In this document: piece after piece, positions 27,862 to 38,429 of the stretch
Position numbering within the stretch: position 1 is the stretch's first letter
Layout of the letters: each line of letters begins with the position of its first letter
Program-made: the position numbers and the translations under genes
Source of the DNA: JAABVY01 sp964627935
GTDB lineage: Bacteria > Zixibacteria > MSB-5A5 > JAABVY01
NCBI GenBank assembly: GCA_964627935.1
Contig: CAZVLB010000004.1
Span: 174,822 to 238,821 of the forward strand
Length of the DNA: 64,000 nt
Direction: 5' to 3'
The notes under the pieces: model-generated
The model's database searches: none
What the model was told of the DNA's origin: nothing
Seen by the model: only the letters and a program-made list of their open reading frames with translations

Positions 27862-30800
27862 TTGCTAAAATATACCATGAAAATAGCAGTTATGCTGCTA
27901 TTGCTGGCCACAAATGTCGCATTGCCTGTAAACTATTATGTTTCAACTACAGGTAATGACGATCTGGAGGGGACAACAGAGGAAACCGCCTGGGCATCGA
28001 TCGATAATGGCGATCAGAAGGGCATCCTGTTGCCCGGAGATACGGTTAATATCCTGAACGGCACTTACACAATTACCTCGAAGATCGATTTGACCAGCAA
28101 TGGCGCCCCGCATGCGCCGATTGTCTATCTGAATTACGAGGATAAGGCGGTTGTACTCGATGCTGACAGTGCCGGCCTGGTGATAATCGAAAGCAATGGA
28201 AATCATGTCGTAATCAAAGGCCTTCAATTACAGCATACCAGCGATCAGGGAATCCATGTCAAGGGCGATTCAACCAGAATCATTGGCTGCTATGTTCATC
28301 ATACAGGCAATGAAGGCTACCGCAATGACGGCAACTACAACCTTTTTCTGCGAAATGTGGCCGCTAATTGCGGTGAAGAAGGATTCAAGAATGTAGGCGG
28401 TGAAGAAGGAGACAAGGATGGAGGGGGAGCAGATTTTGCAATATATCATCATAATGTGGCATACTCATGCCTTAAAGCAGGATTTGACCTGAATTTTAAT
28501 AATTCTCGTGTTATAAATAGCATCTCTGTTCTAAATGATACAGGTATTAAAGGTGGCTCAAACAATCTTTGCGCCTATAATAATGTCTGGGGTAACCTTA
28601 TGGAGGATTACGACGGTGGTGTGACTGATTCAGCCGGGGGTATGTCCGATAATCCCGGTTTTATAAATCCTGTCCTGAATAACTTTGGATTAAAGGGCAA
28701 TTCATCCGTTATCGACAAGGGCATGTATCTTGGATACTCGTATCTGGGTACGGCTCCGGATATGGGCATATCTGAATTTGTGCCGGTCAATCTGCCGCCG
28801 AAGATTTCCAATATTTCTGCAAAAACCGTGTACCAGGGTGAGAGTTTAAACTTTGAGGTTTCAGCCACAGATGCCAATGGCACAATACCTTCACTAAGTG
28901 CAGAGAATCTACCCGCCAATGCGGGCTTCATTGATAATGCTGATGGTACCGGCATGTTTGATTTTAATCCCGACTATTCTCAGTCGGGAGTATATGAGGT
29001 TCTGTTTATCGCCTCGGACGGAGAATTGGCAGATTCCGAATATGTCGAAATAACAGTCAATCTCGATCCGATCAGCTATATAGTCGTCAGCCCCGATTCG
29101 GCAATCATCTCCGCCGATTCGACACTACAATATACAGTTACAGGATTCAGCGCATCCGCACAGCCCCGTGATCCCGGAAATATCACCTGGGAATTAACAG
29201 AGGATATAGGCACAATCGATTCAGAAGGCCTTTTCTCTGCCGAAATGACTGGAACCACAAGAGTGGTAGCAATCTCTGATTTGGGCCCGGTTGATACCAG
29301 CGCATATCTTGAAGTTGTCGCCGGTCAGCTGGATTCAATTGTCATCAGTCCACAGATTGACACACTTTCGGCCGATTCATCAGTGCAGTTCAGTGTATCA
29401 GGTTTCGATGCGGATGGTAATGATGTTGTCGCCATGGGGAATTTGACCTGGGAAGTCATCAGGGGTATCGGCACAATAGATAATTCGGGCCTGTTCGAAG
29501 CTACCAAAGCCGACTATGGCTACATAAAAGTCACCAGCGATCTGGGACCGACCTCCACATCCGAGAAAATAGTCGTGATTCCCGGAAGGGCGGTGTATCT
29601 CAATGTGCTGCCTGAGGAAAATCTGGCCGAGCAGGGTTCATCCACACAATACAGTGCAAAAGCCTATGATGTGGACAGCAATTTTGTCAGCGACACATCT
29701 TCATTCGTTACCTGGATAGTCACTGATCCCTCAGGTTCGATAACAGATGATGGCTTATACACTGCCGGGAGTGACCCCTCACCGCCGGTATATCATGTCA
29801 TCGCCGATCTTGCTTCGATACGTGATTCAGGGCAGGTAACGGTGATCTCCGATGGCAGCCTGGATTATATTCAGATCGAGTGGTTGGATGGCACTCCTGT
29901 TGAAGACAGCTCATTTACGACCGATGATGACTCCCTCAAGATTTACTGCCGGGGATATGATTCGGATGATAATCTGCTTGGCAATATCCCCGTGACATGG
30001 AACCTGCAAAGTTCCGAACCGATAGGCCTCCTGCTCGAAAATTCAACATATTATACCAGACTAAATCTCGACACTCCCGGAAACGGACGGATTACAGCGC
30101 AGTATTCTGCGGATATTGTCGATACATCAGGCCTGATAACCTGTCAGACGGGTAACGCCACCAAGATTGTAATCAGCCCGGACACAATCACGGTCAGCGC
30201 AGACAGCACGATTCAATTTGCTGCAGATGCCTATGATAGTGATGGCAACTTAACCGGGCCGGTTGCGATCGATTCCTGGAATGTGATTGGTGATATCGGG
30301 CAAATAAGCAGCATTGGTATATTTAATCCGGACAGCGTCGGCATCGGCCAGATCACCTGCAGAAGCGGAATTCTGGAAGACACAAGCGGCACTATTACAG
30401 TTGTTGCAGGAGTACTGAGCAGATTGGAGATTTCGCCCGATTCACTCGAGCTGACACCTGGAAGTGGCTATGCCTTCGAGATTTCCGGCATGGATCAGGA
30501 TGGAAATGACACGGAAACCGGCGGCCTGGCCTGGGAGGTGATCGGTGAAATCGGCACAATCGATAATTCGGGTTTATTCACGGCCATAAACGAGGGAAGT
30601 GGAAGAATTGCTGTTACAAGCAGTATAAACGGAATCGCCGACACGAATGAAATAGTGAGTGTAATTTCCGCAAACCTGGAGATGCTTGTCATAACCCCGG
30701 ACACGGCCTCATTGATGACAAATGAATCTCTGCAATTTCAGGCATTCGGCTTTGATGCCGGGTACCAGCCTATCAATACAGGCGAGCTGACCTGGGAGGT

Positions 30801-33800
30801 TATTGGAGATATCGGCACGATCGATTCCGAGGGTAATTTTGTGGCGAATGCAAAAGGGGTATGCAAAATCGCCGTAAGCAGCAGTATAAACTCACTTGCT
30901 GACACAACCAACCTCATAGTGGTGGAGGTGCCCACTATTAGTGAACTTCCGCTTGGCAACCAGATCATAATGCCCAATCAATCGCTGGCTCCTGTTCTGG
31001 CTTTTAAAATATCGAATGCATTTGAAGAAACCAAATACCTTTCAGAAATCAGCCTCCGCAGCGCCTGCCGGGGGACCGGCAATTCATCCCAGCTTCTATC
31101 AAATATTGCCTCGCTGGCTGTTCACCAGGACCTGAACAATAACAGCATGCTCGATCAAGGTGATCTGACTGTGGGCACAACCTCGCAAATCGGGAACCTG
31201 GTCAATATAGTCCTGGATCCGGTTGCTATTCCCCAGGCCTCGAGCGCTAAATTCTTTATCTCGTTAAGGACATCGCTTTATCCGCATGATGGAGATTCAC
31301 TTGATTTTTACATGCTGACTGCCTCTGATCTGAGTTTTACAAGCGGCACAGTACTGGCCGGACCGGACAGCGTAAATTCGCTTGGCTATTGCATTGTTGA
31401 CGGTATGTCATCGGAACAGGTTCAGATAATTTCTTCCGGTAATCGAAGTGTAAATCCCGAATCAGGAATTGCGAAATGCCTGACACTGGATCTTCCACGT
31501 AATGGATATGAAGCTGATACCTTAAATATTATCAGCCTGTTCAATGATGGTAATGCCACAACCATGGATATCGATTCATTCATGCTGTTCGGGGATGATG
31601 GTGATGGATCCTGGGAGAACGCCTCTTCCGAAATATATTATGGAAAGATAACTTTCACCGGGCACCATTGGAGTTTAAGTGGCATAAATGTACCGCTGAC
31701 AGCGCAAAACAATAGATTCTACGTGTGTGCGGCACTTTCTGACTATCCAACTGATGGCAGAAAAATAGCGCTTGGTATTCCCAAAAGGGGAATCGAAATG
31801 GCATCCGAAAATGATGGCCCGCTTGATGCTCCTGTAAATCCGGTTGATACAATTACCATACTGGCATCCTCCGCCCTGACATTTGCTTCAGCTGATTTGC
31901 CGGCAGCCGAGCTTGTTCCGGGAGCACATTCCATGCCTCTTACAGTGATTGAGATAGGCAATGGCACGACCATGGATGTGCAACTGGACAGCTTGCGGAT
32001 CAGACTCTATGCCAGCGATCCTGACGGTGCCCAGCAGGCCGAACTGAACAGCCAGATCGACAGCGTCATTTTATGGCTGAATAATGATGACGATCCCGGC
32101 ACGCGAACTTCAGCCGACAGCATCATCGACCGGCGTGCCTTTTCAGGCTCCTCCATATTATTTGATACGCGTGGATTGACATTGTCGGCAAGCGGGGGTT
32201 CGGCCGAATTATTTGTTACCTCCGTATTGGATCCATATTTAAGCAAGAATGGAAATACAATCAATTTTGGATTGAATGATTCCATAGATATTTATATAGA
32301 TCAATCAGTTGAAATTGCGGGGTCATTCCCGATTTCAAATCCGGAAGCTCACACGATTAATGCTTTCCCCTCAGGGGCAGTTGAGATTCATCCGGTTGAA
32401 GGTCAGAATTTATTCGGCGGTCAGAAGAACCAGATCTTTCTGGACTTCTCGCTTCCGGGTGATGGCTATCGTGATGCCCAGCTGAATACTCTCAGGGTTA
32501 TTAACAGGGGAACGACCAATAGCAATCAGGCCCTTGGAATAGTGAGATTGTGGGAGGATGTTGACTTCAACGGCCTTACCGCTAATGATATTTATCTGGG
32601 TCAGTTATACAATAACAATGGTTACTGGACTGTAAATGACCTGAGACATTCATTTGAACGCGCTAATAACAGGTTTATAGTTTCCGCCGACATTGCCAAT
32701 ACGGAATTTGCGGGGGGCACGCTTCGTTTTGAGATTCCGGTGGGTGGCGTTGAATTTGCGGGAGGCACGACCGGCCCGGATGATGAACCGGCCGGAAATC
32801 CCGAATCACATTTCCTTTTGCCCGCCAACCGGGTCACAGCCATCTCTATTCCTCAGGAGCTGATCATAGCCAGGCCGGGAAGCAAAAATGTCCAGATTCT
32901 TACATTCGCTCTCTATAACGGTTATCTTGAAAATGAACATACACTCCGGTCAATCAGGTTTTTAAACAAAACATCCACTATTTCAGATGACGGCTATGCC
33001 GACTATGAGCTGGGCCAGGTATCGCTCTACATCGACAAGAATGGAAACAGGAGCTTCGATGATGATTCCCTTCTGGCGGTGGGATATTTCAGCAATGGCG
33101 CCCTGACACTTAATGGTATAAATGCAGAACTGCTTCCGGAAGAATTGGCCTATTTCTTTGTGCTTTCCGATTTGCCGTTAAATCTGATCGATAATGATAC
33201 GCTGGCAATTTCGATTGAGTCCACCTCAGACTTCATTTTTGAGCAGACAGTCAATCTCAATGGTGATCTACCGCTCATGCGCGGAGGGAAAGTCGTTTTG
33301 GATGGTTCGGTTAGTGAGCAGTATCAGCAATACGGCCTGTCAAACCGCACGCTTTCTCCCGGCGACATTAATGTCTGTCTGTTTGCGTTTAAACCGGCAA
33401 TAAATGGCAATCTTGATGATCTCTTACATGAAATCACACTTGAAAATAGGGGTGATGCAGATCAAAATGATATAAAATCGCTGGAACTGTGGACAGATAG
33501 CAATGGCGACGGGCTGTTTCAGGAAGGTGATTTATATCAGGGTGAATTTTTGTTCACGGATCCCGGCTGGACCTATTCCGGCATGGGATTGACGATTAAT
33601 GGTAACTCGCCGGCATTATTCGTGGTGGCTGATATTTCCACAACTGCTGCAACCGGCAGGAGCATTCAATTAAAATTGCCCTTAAATGGCTGCCAGTATA
33701 CATCAGGCAATGATGGTCCTCTTGACGATGCGGTTATTGCCGAACAGATATTTCTGATTTCCGCTTCCGGTCTCAGGATCAGCTTTGAGGCCCTGAACTC

Positions 33801-36408
33801 TGAATACACGGTAGGTGAGAAGTTTTGCACAATTGCCACAATCACGAATTTAACCCAGGATGCGGTACAGGATATAAAATGCGATATATCACTGTTTGAT
33901 AATTCAGGCGCGCTGGCCGGGGATAGCAGTTATCTGGGGCCGGTCACTATTGCACCGGGCGAAAGCGAAGAATTTTATCACTGCTATACTGCCGTCAAAT
34001 CCGGAAGCGTGCACTGGGAAATTCAGGCATACTCACTGGTGGGGCCGGATTCAACCGGATTATTGATCAGCGATACGGTCCTGATACAGAGCATACCGCA
34101 GGATCTGAAAATAAATCTCATCAGCTCAATTCCGGCTTCAGTGATAAGGGGCCAGACCCATGTTTATCCATTGAGCATAAGCTATAATTACCCTGACGGC
34201 GAGGACAATTCCGCTCCCCTGCGTCTCGATAGCCTGCGGATTCGGGTTACAGATGGCAGCGGCAATCCGCGTATCGCCGACGAGACATTCTCCAGGATGG
34301 TATTAAGCAGTGGATACAGCAATTTGGCCGTGCTCGAAGATTTAGCGGCAGAATCATCGGTACTGATCGAATTTGATACGCCTGATGTCATGTATCCGGG
34401 TGAAAAGAGAGCATTGTCGCTGATGGTTGATATTGACAGTTCTGCTGAGACCGGAGATTTTCGGGTGCTGATAGAAAATCCCGGGCATATCGCATTTGTC
34501 GAGTACAATACCGGCCTGCCTATAACATTCGATGAATCCGTCCAGTTTCCATTACAGACCGCCTCATGCAGAATTGACAATCCCTCCCGGTATATGGCGG
34601 TGTCATATGTTCCTGCACTGGGAGAGTATATAAATTACGGGCAGAATGATGTCAGTTTCTTGAACCTAATTCTGCGTCACCCGGGAGAAGCGCAAAGCTC
34701 CCAGATCCAGCTTACAGGACTGTCATTTGAGTTTGTAAATTCACTGGGCGAGAGCATGCCCGTCTATGAATTCCTGGATGAGATAAAAGTATTGAGACAG
34801 GATATGTTGATTGGATACCTTGATAATTTCAGTTTAATGAATGATAGTGTCTGGATTCAACTCAATGCCCCGCCCGTGCTCAGTCCGGGAGAAATCGATA
34901 CGATTTCGCTCAAATGTTCAATGCATGATAATGTAGCCTTCGAGGAAATCGGGCTCAGAATCAATGACAGCACTGCTTTTACATTCAGGGATGTAAGCTC
35001 AGGTCTTCAATTGAGTGCTGTAAGCGATAAGGATTCCCTTTCGGCGGATGAAATCTTCCCGATGTTTTCAGGGCTTGCCAGTTTTAAACAACCCGCTGAA
35101 GCTGTGGAAATATGTATCAACCCTGCATTGCAATCATCCGTTGTTGGAGGAGCAGATTCAGTGGCGCTATTTGATATCTTACTCGGTTATCCGGTATCCG
35201 GACAATATTCTTCTATAAACATAAGCTCTATCGAAATAAGTGTCCTGGATACCCTCGAAAGAGCTCTCGATCCATCCCGGGTATTCAACCGCATAGGCTA
35301 TCGACTGCAGGAGAACCCTGTAGAATATCAATCTTATGTAAGGCTGCATGAGGGCAGGGCGGTATTTGACTTCAATTCGAATGCAATTGTCCTGGCCCCG
35401 GACGAACAACTCAACCTGCGGCTTGTGGCCGATCTGGAATCGGATGCGCCCTATGATCATTTTATGGTCGTGATACAAGGTTGGAATCATATTAAGGCCG
35501 TTGATGCGACTGATACGACTCATGAGCCCGACTATCTTGATTTCGGCAGTTGCAATATGGTATTCCCCTGCGTATCTGGGGCCGCACAGATTTTCCTTCC
35601 CGCCGCCAAACCATCCCTGAATATCAGTGACCAGCCGGTGCAAATCGGTTATCCGGGACAATCGGGAGTAACACTGTTTTCGGCTGAAATCGATTACCAC
35701 AGTACTGGTTTTGTTGGTGACCTGCTCCTGCTGGGAGTAAATGGCGAGGTTAGACAGCGTACCCAAAATGGCCTGGAATATGTCCGGGACAAAACTATTT
35801 TCGATCGGATTAAATTGTTTATTAACGACAGCCTGATTGCCGGTGACAGCATTCTTACAGACGGCATTTTGGATTTGGAACCGATATCTGATTATATAAT
35901 CTCGCGAGACAATGAATATGAGCTGAGCTTAGTCGCTGATATCTCACCCGAAGCTGATTTGGGAAATTATACACTGAGATTTATTGATTCCACATTTTTG
36001 CCATTTGCCGACAAGAATCTCAATACGGAGATCTTTGCGAATATAGCAAGCAGAAGCTATCCGATCACCGGTGCCGAGCTGTCTCTTGACGAGGCCTCAT
36101 TGGAGGGATCTTTCACAAATTACCCCAATCCATTCAATCCAAACATGGATAAATTCACGAGAATTGCTTTCAGCCTCGATCAGGATGCTCGCATCGATAT
36201 CGAGATATTTACCATTACCGGAGAACGGATCAGGGTACTGGCCGAAAACTCGCTAAGATCAGCCGGCACTTATACAGATGATCAATGGAATGGCCTGAAC
36301 GATTTGAACCTGATGGTTCTGCCGGGTACATATTTCTGCCGCATAACTGCCCGTTATGATTCCGGCAGGACGGAGACGCTCAGGAGAAAGATCGCGGTAA
36401 TAAGATGA
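27862..36408 (+). CDS. Giant multidomain surface protein with Por sorting domain
   Basis: About 2848 residues. TTG 27862 is preceded by AAGGAG with a 6-nt spacer; ATG 27877 is the alternative but is 21 nt away. Signal peptide about 1-24. Residues about 25-310 form a right-handed beta-helix (YYVSTTGNDDLEGT start, pectate-lyase-like repeats with stacked Asn). About 312-400 is a cadherin-like putative-Ig domain. About 410-1027 holds a run of Ig-like (Big2-like) domains, each with a W-E-V-I-G-x-I-G-T-I-D core. About 1030-2750 is a long series of beta-sandwich modules with Ca-loop motifs such as DLNNNSMLDQGD, DKNGNRSFDDD and DSNGDGLFQEGD. Sorting signal NYPNPFNP at 2753-2760. Likely a type IX exported adhesin or fibre. 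First gene of a six-gene overlapping set. Confidence 0.88.
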   Translation: MLKYTMKIAVMLLLLATNVALPVNYYVSTTGNDDLEGTTEETAWASIDNGDQKGILLPGDTVNILNGTYTITSKIDLTSNGAPHAPIVYLNYEDKAVVLDADSAGLVIIESNGNHVVIKGLQLQHTSDQGIHVKGDSTRIIGCYVHHTGNEGYRNDGNYNLFLRNVAANCGEEGFKNVGGEEGDKDGGGADFAIYHHNVAYSCLKAGFDLNFNNSRVINSISVLNDTGIKGGSNNLCAYNNVWGNLMEDYDGGVTDSAGGMSDNPGFINPVLNNFGLKGNSSVIDKGMYLGYSYLGTAPDMGISEFVPVNLPPKISNISAKTVYQGESLNFEVSATDANGTIPSLSAENLPANAGFIDNADGTGMFDFNPDYSQSGVYEVLFIASDGELADSEYVEITVNLDPISYIVVSPDSAIISADSTLQYTVTGFSASAQPRDPGNITWELTEDIGTIDSEGLFSAEMTGTTRVVAISDLGPVDTSAYLEVVAGQLDSIVISPQIDTLSADSSVQFSVSGFDADGNDVVAMGNLTWEVIRGIGTIDNSGLFEATKADYGYIKVTSDLGPTSTSEKIVVIPGRAVYLNVLPEENLAEQGSSTQYSAKAYDVDSNFVSDTSSFVTWIVTDPSGSITDDGLYTAGSDPSPPVYHVIADLASIRDSGQVTVISDGSLDYIQIEWLDGTPVEDSSFTTDDDSLKIYCRGYDSDDNLLGNIPVTWNLQSSEPIGLLLENSTYYTRLNLDTPGNGRITAQYSADIVDTSGLITCQTGNATKIVISPDTITVSADSTIQFAADAYDSDGNLTGPVAIDSWNVIGDIGQISSIGIFNPDSVGIGQITCRSGILEDTSGTITVVAGVLSRLEISPDSLELTPGSGYAFEISGMDQDGNDTETGGLAWEVIGEIGTIDNSGLFTAINEGSGRIAVTSSINGIADTNEIVSVISANLEMLVITPDTASLMTNESLQFQAFGFDAGYQPINTGELTWEVIGDIGTIDSEGNFVANAKGVCKIAVSSSINSLADTTNLIVVEVPTISELPLGNQIIMPNQSLAPVLAFKISNAFEETKYLSEISLRSACRGTGNSSQLLSNIASLAVHQDLNNNSMLDQGDLTVGTTSQIGNLVNIVLDPVAIPQASSAKFFISLRTSLYPHDGDSLDFYMLTASDLSFTSGTVLAGPDSVNSLGYCIVDGMSSEQVQIISSGNRSVNPESGIAKCLTLDLPRNGYEADTLNIISLFNDGNATTMDIDSFMLFGDDGDGSWENASSEIYYGKITFTGHHWSLSGINVPLTAQNNRFYVCAALSDYPTDGRKIALGIPKRGIEMASENDGPLDAPVNPVDTITILASSALTFASADLPAAELVPGAHSMPLTVIEIGNGTTMDVQLDSLRIRLYASDPDGAQQAELNSQIDSVILWLNNDDDPGTRTSADSIIDRRAFSGSSILFDTRGLTLSASGGSAELFVTSVLDPYLSKNGNTINFGLNDSIDIYIDQSVEIAGSFPISNPEAHTINAFPSGAVEIHPVEGQNLFGGQKNQIFLDFSLPGDGYRDAQLNTLRVINRGTTNSNQALGIVRLWEDVDFNGLTANDIYLGQLYNNNGYWTVNDLRHSFERANNRFIVSADIANTEFAGGTLRFEIPVGGVEFAGGTTGPDDEPAGNPESHFLLPANRVTAISIPQELIIARPGSKNVQILTFALYNGYLENEHTLRSIRFLNKTSTISDDGYADYELGQVSLYIDKNGNRSFDDDSLLAVGYFSNGALTLNGINAELLPEELAYFFVLSDLPLNLIDNDTLAISIESTSDFIFEQTVNLNGDLPLMRGGKVVLDGSVSEQYQQYGLSNRTLSPGDINVCLFAFKPAINGNLDDLLHEITLENRGDADQNDIKSLELWTDSNGDGLFQEGDLYQGEFLFTDPGWTYSGMGLTINGNSPALFVVADISTTAATGRSIQLKLPLNGCQYTSGNDGPLDDAVIAEQIFLISASGLRISFEALNSEYTVGEKFCTIATITNLTQDAVQDIKCDISLFDNSGALAGDSSYLGPVTIAPGESEEFYHCYTAVKSGSVHWEIQAYSLVGPDSTGLLISDTVLIQSIPQDLKINLISSIPASVIRGQTHVYPLSISYNYPDGEDNSAPLRLDSLRIRVTDGSGNPRIADETFSRMVLSSGYSNLAVLEDLAAESSVLIEFDTPDVMYPGEKRALSLMVDIDSSAETGDFRVLIENPGHIAFVEYNTGLPITFDESVQFPLQTASCRIDNPSRYMAVSYVPALGEYINYGQNDVSFLNLILRHPGEAQSSQIQLTGLSFEFVNSLGESMPVYEFLDEIKVLRQDMLIGYLDNFSLMNDSVWIQLNAPPVLSPGEIDTISLKCSMHDNVAFEEIGLRINDSTAFTFRDVSSGLQLSAVSDKDSLSADEIFPMFSGLASFKQPAEAVEICINPALQSSVVGGADSVALFDILLGYPVSGQYSSINISSIEISVLDTLERALDPSRVFNRIGYRLQENPVEYQSYVRLHEGRAVFDFNSNAIVLAPDEQLNLRLVADLESDAPYDHFMVVIQGWNHIKAVDATDTTHEPDYLDFGSCNMVFPCVSGAAQIFLPAAKPSLNISDQPVQIGYPGQSGVTLFSAEIDYHSTGFVGDLLLLGVNGEVRQRTQNGLEYVRDKTIFDRIKLFINDSLIAGDSILTDGILDLEPISDYIISRDNEYELSLVADISPEADLGNYTLRFIDSTFLPFADKNLNTEIFANIASRSYPITGAELSLDEASLEGSFTNYPNPFNPNMDKFTRIAFSLDQDARIDIEIFTITGERIRVLAENSLRSAGTYTDDQWNGLNDLNLMVLPGTYFCRITARYDSGRTETLRRKIAVIR

Positions 36409-38429
36409 TGAGTCGGCTTACCATAAAATTCATGGTTATTTTGATGGCCCTTGCATTTTGCAATAAGGCATCATCAGATCCCGGATTGGACTCCCCATTC
36501 AGCATGGGGGCGGGCGCGAGAGAACTGGCCCTGAGCGGTTCATCATCGGCCGTTTGTGACCCGGTTTATGCGGCATACTGGAATCCTTCTGTCCTGGCGC
36601 GGGCTCAACAGTTCTCATTGACCGCCTTTCACACAACCTTGTACGATCCGGATGTAACCTATCAATATTTCGGATTGACATATCCTACTCTGGACTATGG
36701 TAGCTTTGGTGTCGCTGTGCTTCGACTGGGCATAAATGGAATTGAGCAAAGGGATGCGAACAACCTGCTTCTGGGCAGCTTTGATGACAGCCGTATGGCG
36801 CTCAATGTGGCCTATGCAAGGAAATTCGCAGGTTATGATCTGGGCCTGGCAGTAACCTTAGAAAGACATTCACTCGAATCATACTCCGCCACATCCTCAC
36901 CGGGTTTAAATCTGTCAATAAGCCGCAGGTTCAATTCGGGCATGCCCTGGCTGCCGCAGATAACGGCCGGCATAAACGCCAAAAACCTGATCCGGCCCAG
37001 CATTAAAATATTAAATGAGAATATCAAATATCCCTATACATTTGACGCCTCTATGGCAGTGCGGTTGAATCCGATGCAGGATTGGAATCAAAATATTCTG
37101 CTTACCACCGGCATCGTCAAGGAGGATATGGTAGATCCGCATTTCACCGCCGGGCTGGAGTACGGTCTTTATGACCTGATTCATCTGCGCACATCGATTA
37201 ACGGAGAACACCCCTCATTTGGTGTGGGGGTCAGTTATAAATCCATGAAATTCGATTATGCCTTAGTCGAGCGTGACCTCGGCAGCCTGCACATGTTTGG
37301 CATAACTACATCCCTGGGAGCATCAGTTGATGAGCGGCGAATTCAACGCGAGAACAGGCGTGAAGAACGGTTTAATGACCTGATGGCCAAAAGCCTGCAG
37401 GATAGAAATGTGTTAATAATCTCTGATCTGTTCAGGCAGGCGGAAAACCGCATGATCGAGAATCAATACAATGAAGCGGCAGGTTTATATGAAAGAGGGC
37501 TATTTCTTGCACGAACCAGTGGCCTTGATTCATCAGAGATGTACCATAATGCGGTAGAGTCAAACAAGCTGCTAAATGAAATTATATTAAAGCAGTCATT
37601 CGAAGTGATGATGGATTCCGCCTTTGCAAATTATTCTGAGGGCAGGCTTTTGAAAGCACGCTACTATGCCGACCGCGCGCTGGAAAAAATTCCTGAATCG
37701 AGAGATGCAAACAACCTTCTGGCCGAGATTGAGACAAAGATCGATAAGACCACATCAACCGAATACCTGATAGAAAACCAGCTGGCCATGGCCGATTCAT
37801 TGCTGCATTATGGAAAAATTGATCAGGCCATTACAGCTTTGCACAAGATTCAGTCTCATGCCGATAAGGATGGACGTATCTCTTCAGCTCTGAAAAGAGC
37901 GAGTTTCGAAAAATGGCGCAATTCCGCGCAAAGTTTCTTTGAAAGCGGGAACTACCAGACTGCCGGGGACGCACTGGATTCAGCGGCAAGATTATACCCC
38001 GATCATCCCTGGTGCGCGGATTTGAACCTGAAAATTAAGGCTCAAAGGGCCAGGCAGGCGGCATCGCCAAAAGTCTCTTCTATTGCCGGAAGCACGAATG
38101 ACCTGGATGATGATCTTTTGCGTGAGGTCAAGGATTCCTATGAAAAAGGCAGAAATCTCTTTAAAGATGGTAAGCTTGAAGGCGCTATCAGCCAGTGGGA
38201 GAAAGTGGAAAAGCTGGCCCCGGGCTATCTGTCGGTAAGGGAATATCTGGTAAATGCCTACAAATATCTTGGTGTGGAATTATATGGCAAAAACAGGCTG
38301 GCTGATGCGGTTTCCATATGGAAAAAGGCCATTTCACTGGATCCATCAAACAATGAGATCGGCAGTTATTTAAGACGCACAGAAGCCGAAATGAACCGCT
38401 TGCAGGAGTTAACATATGAAACCGAATAA
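36405..38429 (+). CDS. PorV-like outer-membrane barrel fused to TPR domain
   Basis: 674 residues. Signal peptide about 1-25. Residues about 28-310 match the PorV/PorQ (UPF0164) barrel: FSMGAGARELALSGSS, YAAYWNPSVLA, then repeated amphipathic strands and GLEYGLYDLIHLRTSIN. PorV shuttles type IX cargo to the attachment complex. After a basic linker, about 330-670 is a tetratricopeptide array (AAGLYERGLFLA, GRLLKARYYADRALEK, GDALDSAARLYPDHPW, AVSIWKKAISLDPSN), presumably periplasmic. The start overlaps the giant gene stop by 4 nt (ATGA), so the two are translationally coupled; a second ATG follows immediately. A dedicated export partner for the giant protein is the simplest reading. Confidence 0.85.
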   Translation: MMSRLTIKFMVILMALAFCNKASSDPGLDSPFSMGAGARELALSGSSSAVCDPVYAAYWNPSVLARAQQFSLTAFHTTLYDPDVTYQYFGLTYPTLDYGSFGVAVLRLGINGIEQRDANNLLLGSFDDSRMALNVAYARKFAGYDLGLAVTLERHSLESYSATSSPGLNLSISRRFNSGMPWLPQITAGINAKNLIRPSIKILNENIKYPYTFDASMAVRLNPMQDWNQNILLTTGIVKEDMVDPHFTAGLEYGLYDLIHLRTSINGEHPSFGVGVSYKSMKFDYALVERDLGSLHMFGITTSLGASVDERRIQRENRREERFNDLMAKSLQDRNVLIISDLFRQAENRMIENQYNEAAGLYERGLFLARTSGLDSSEMYHNAVESNKLLNEIILKQSFEVMMDSAFANYSEGRLLKARYYADRALEKIPESRDANNLLAEIETKIDKTTSTEYLIENQLAMADSLLHYGKIDQAITALHKIQSHADKDGRISSALKRASFEKWRNSAQSFFESGNYQTAGDALDSAARLYPDHPWCADLNLKIKAQRARQAASPKVSSIAGSTNDLDDDLLREVKDSYEKGRNLFKDGKLEGAISQWEKVEKLAPGYLSVREYLVNAYKYLGVELYGKNRLADAVSIWKKAISLDPSNNEIGSYLRRTEAEMNRLQELTYETE

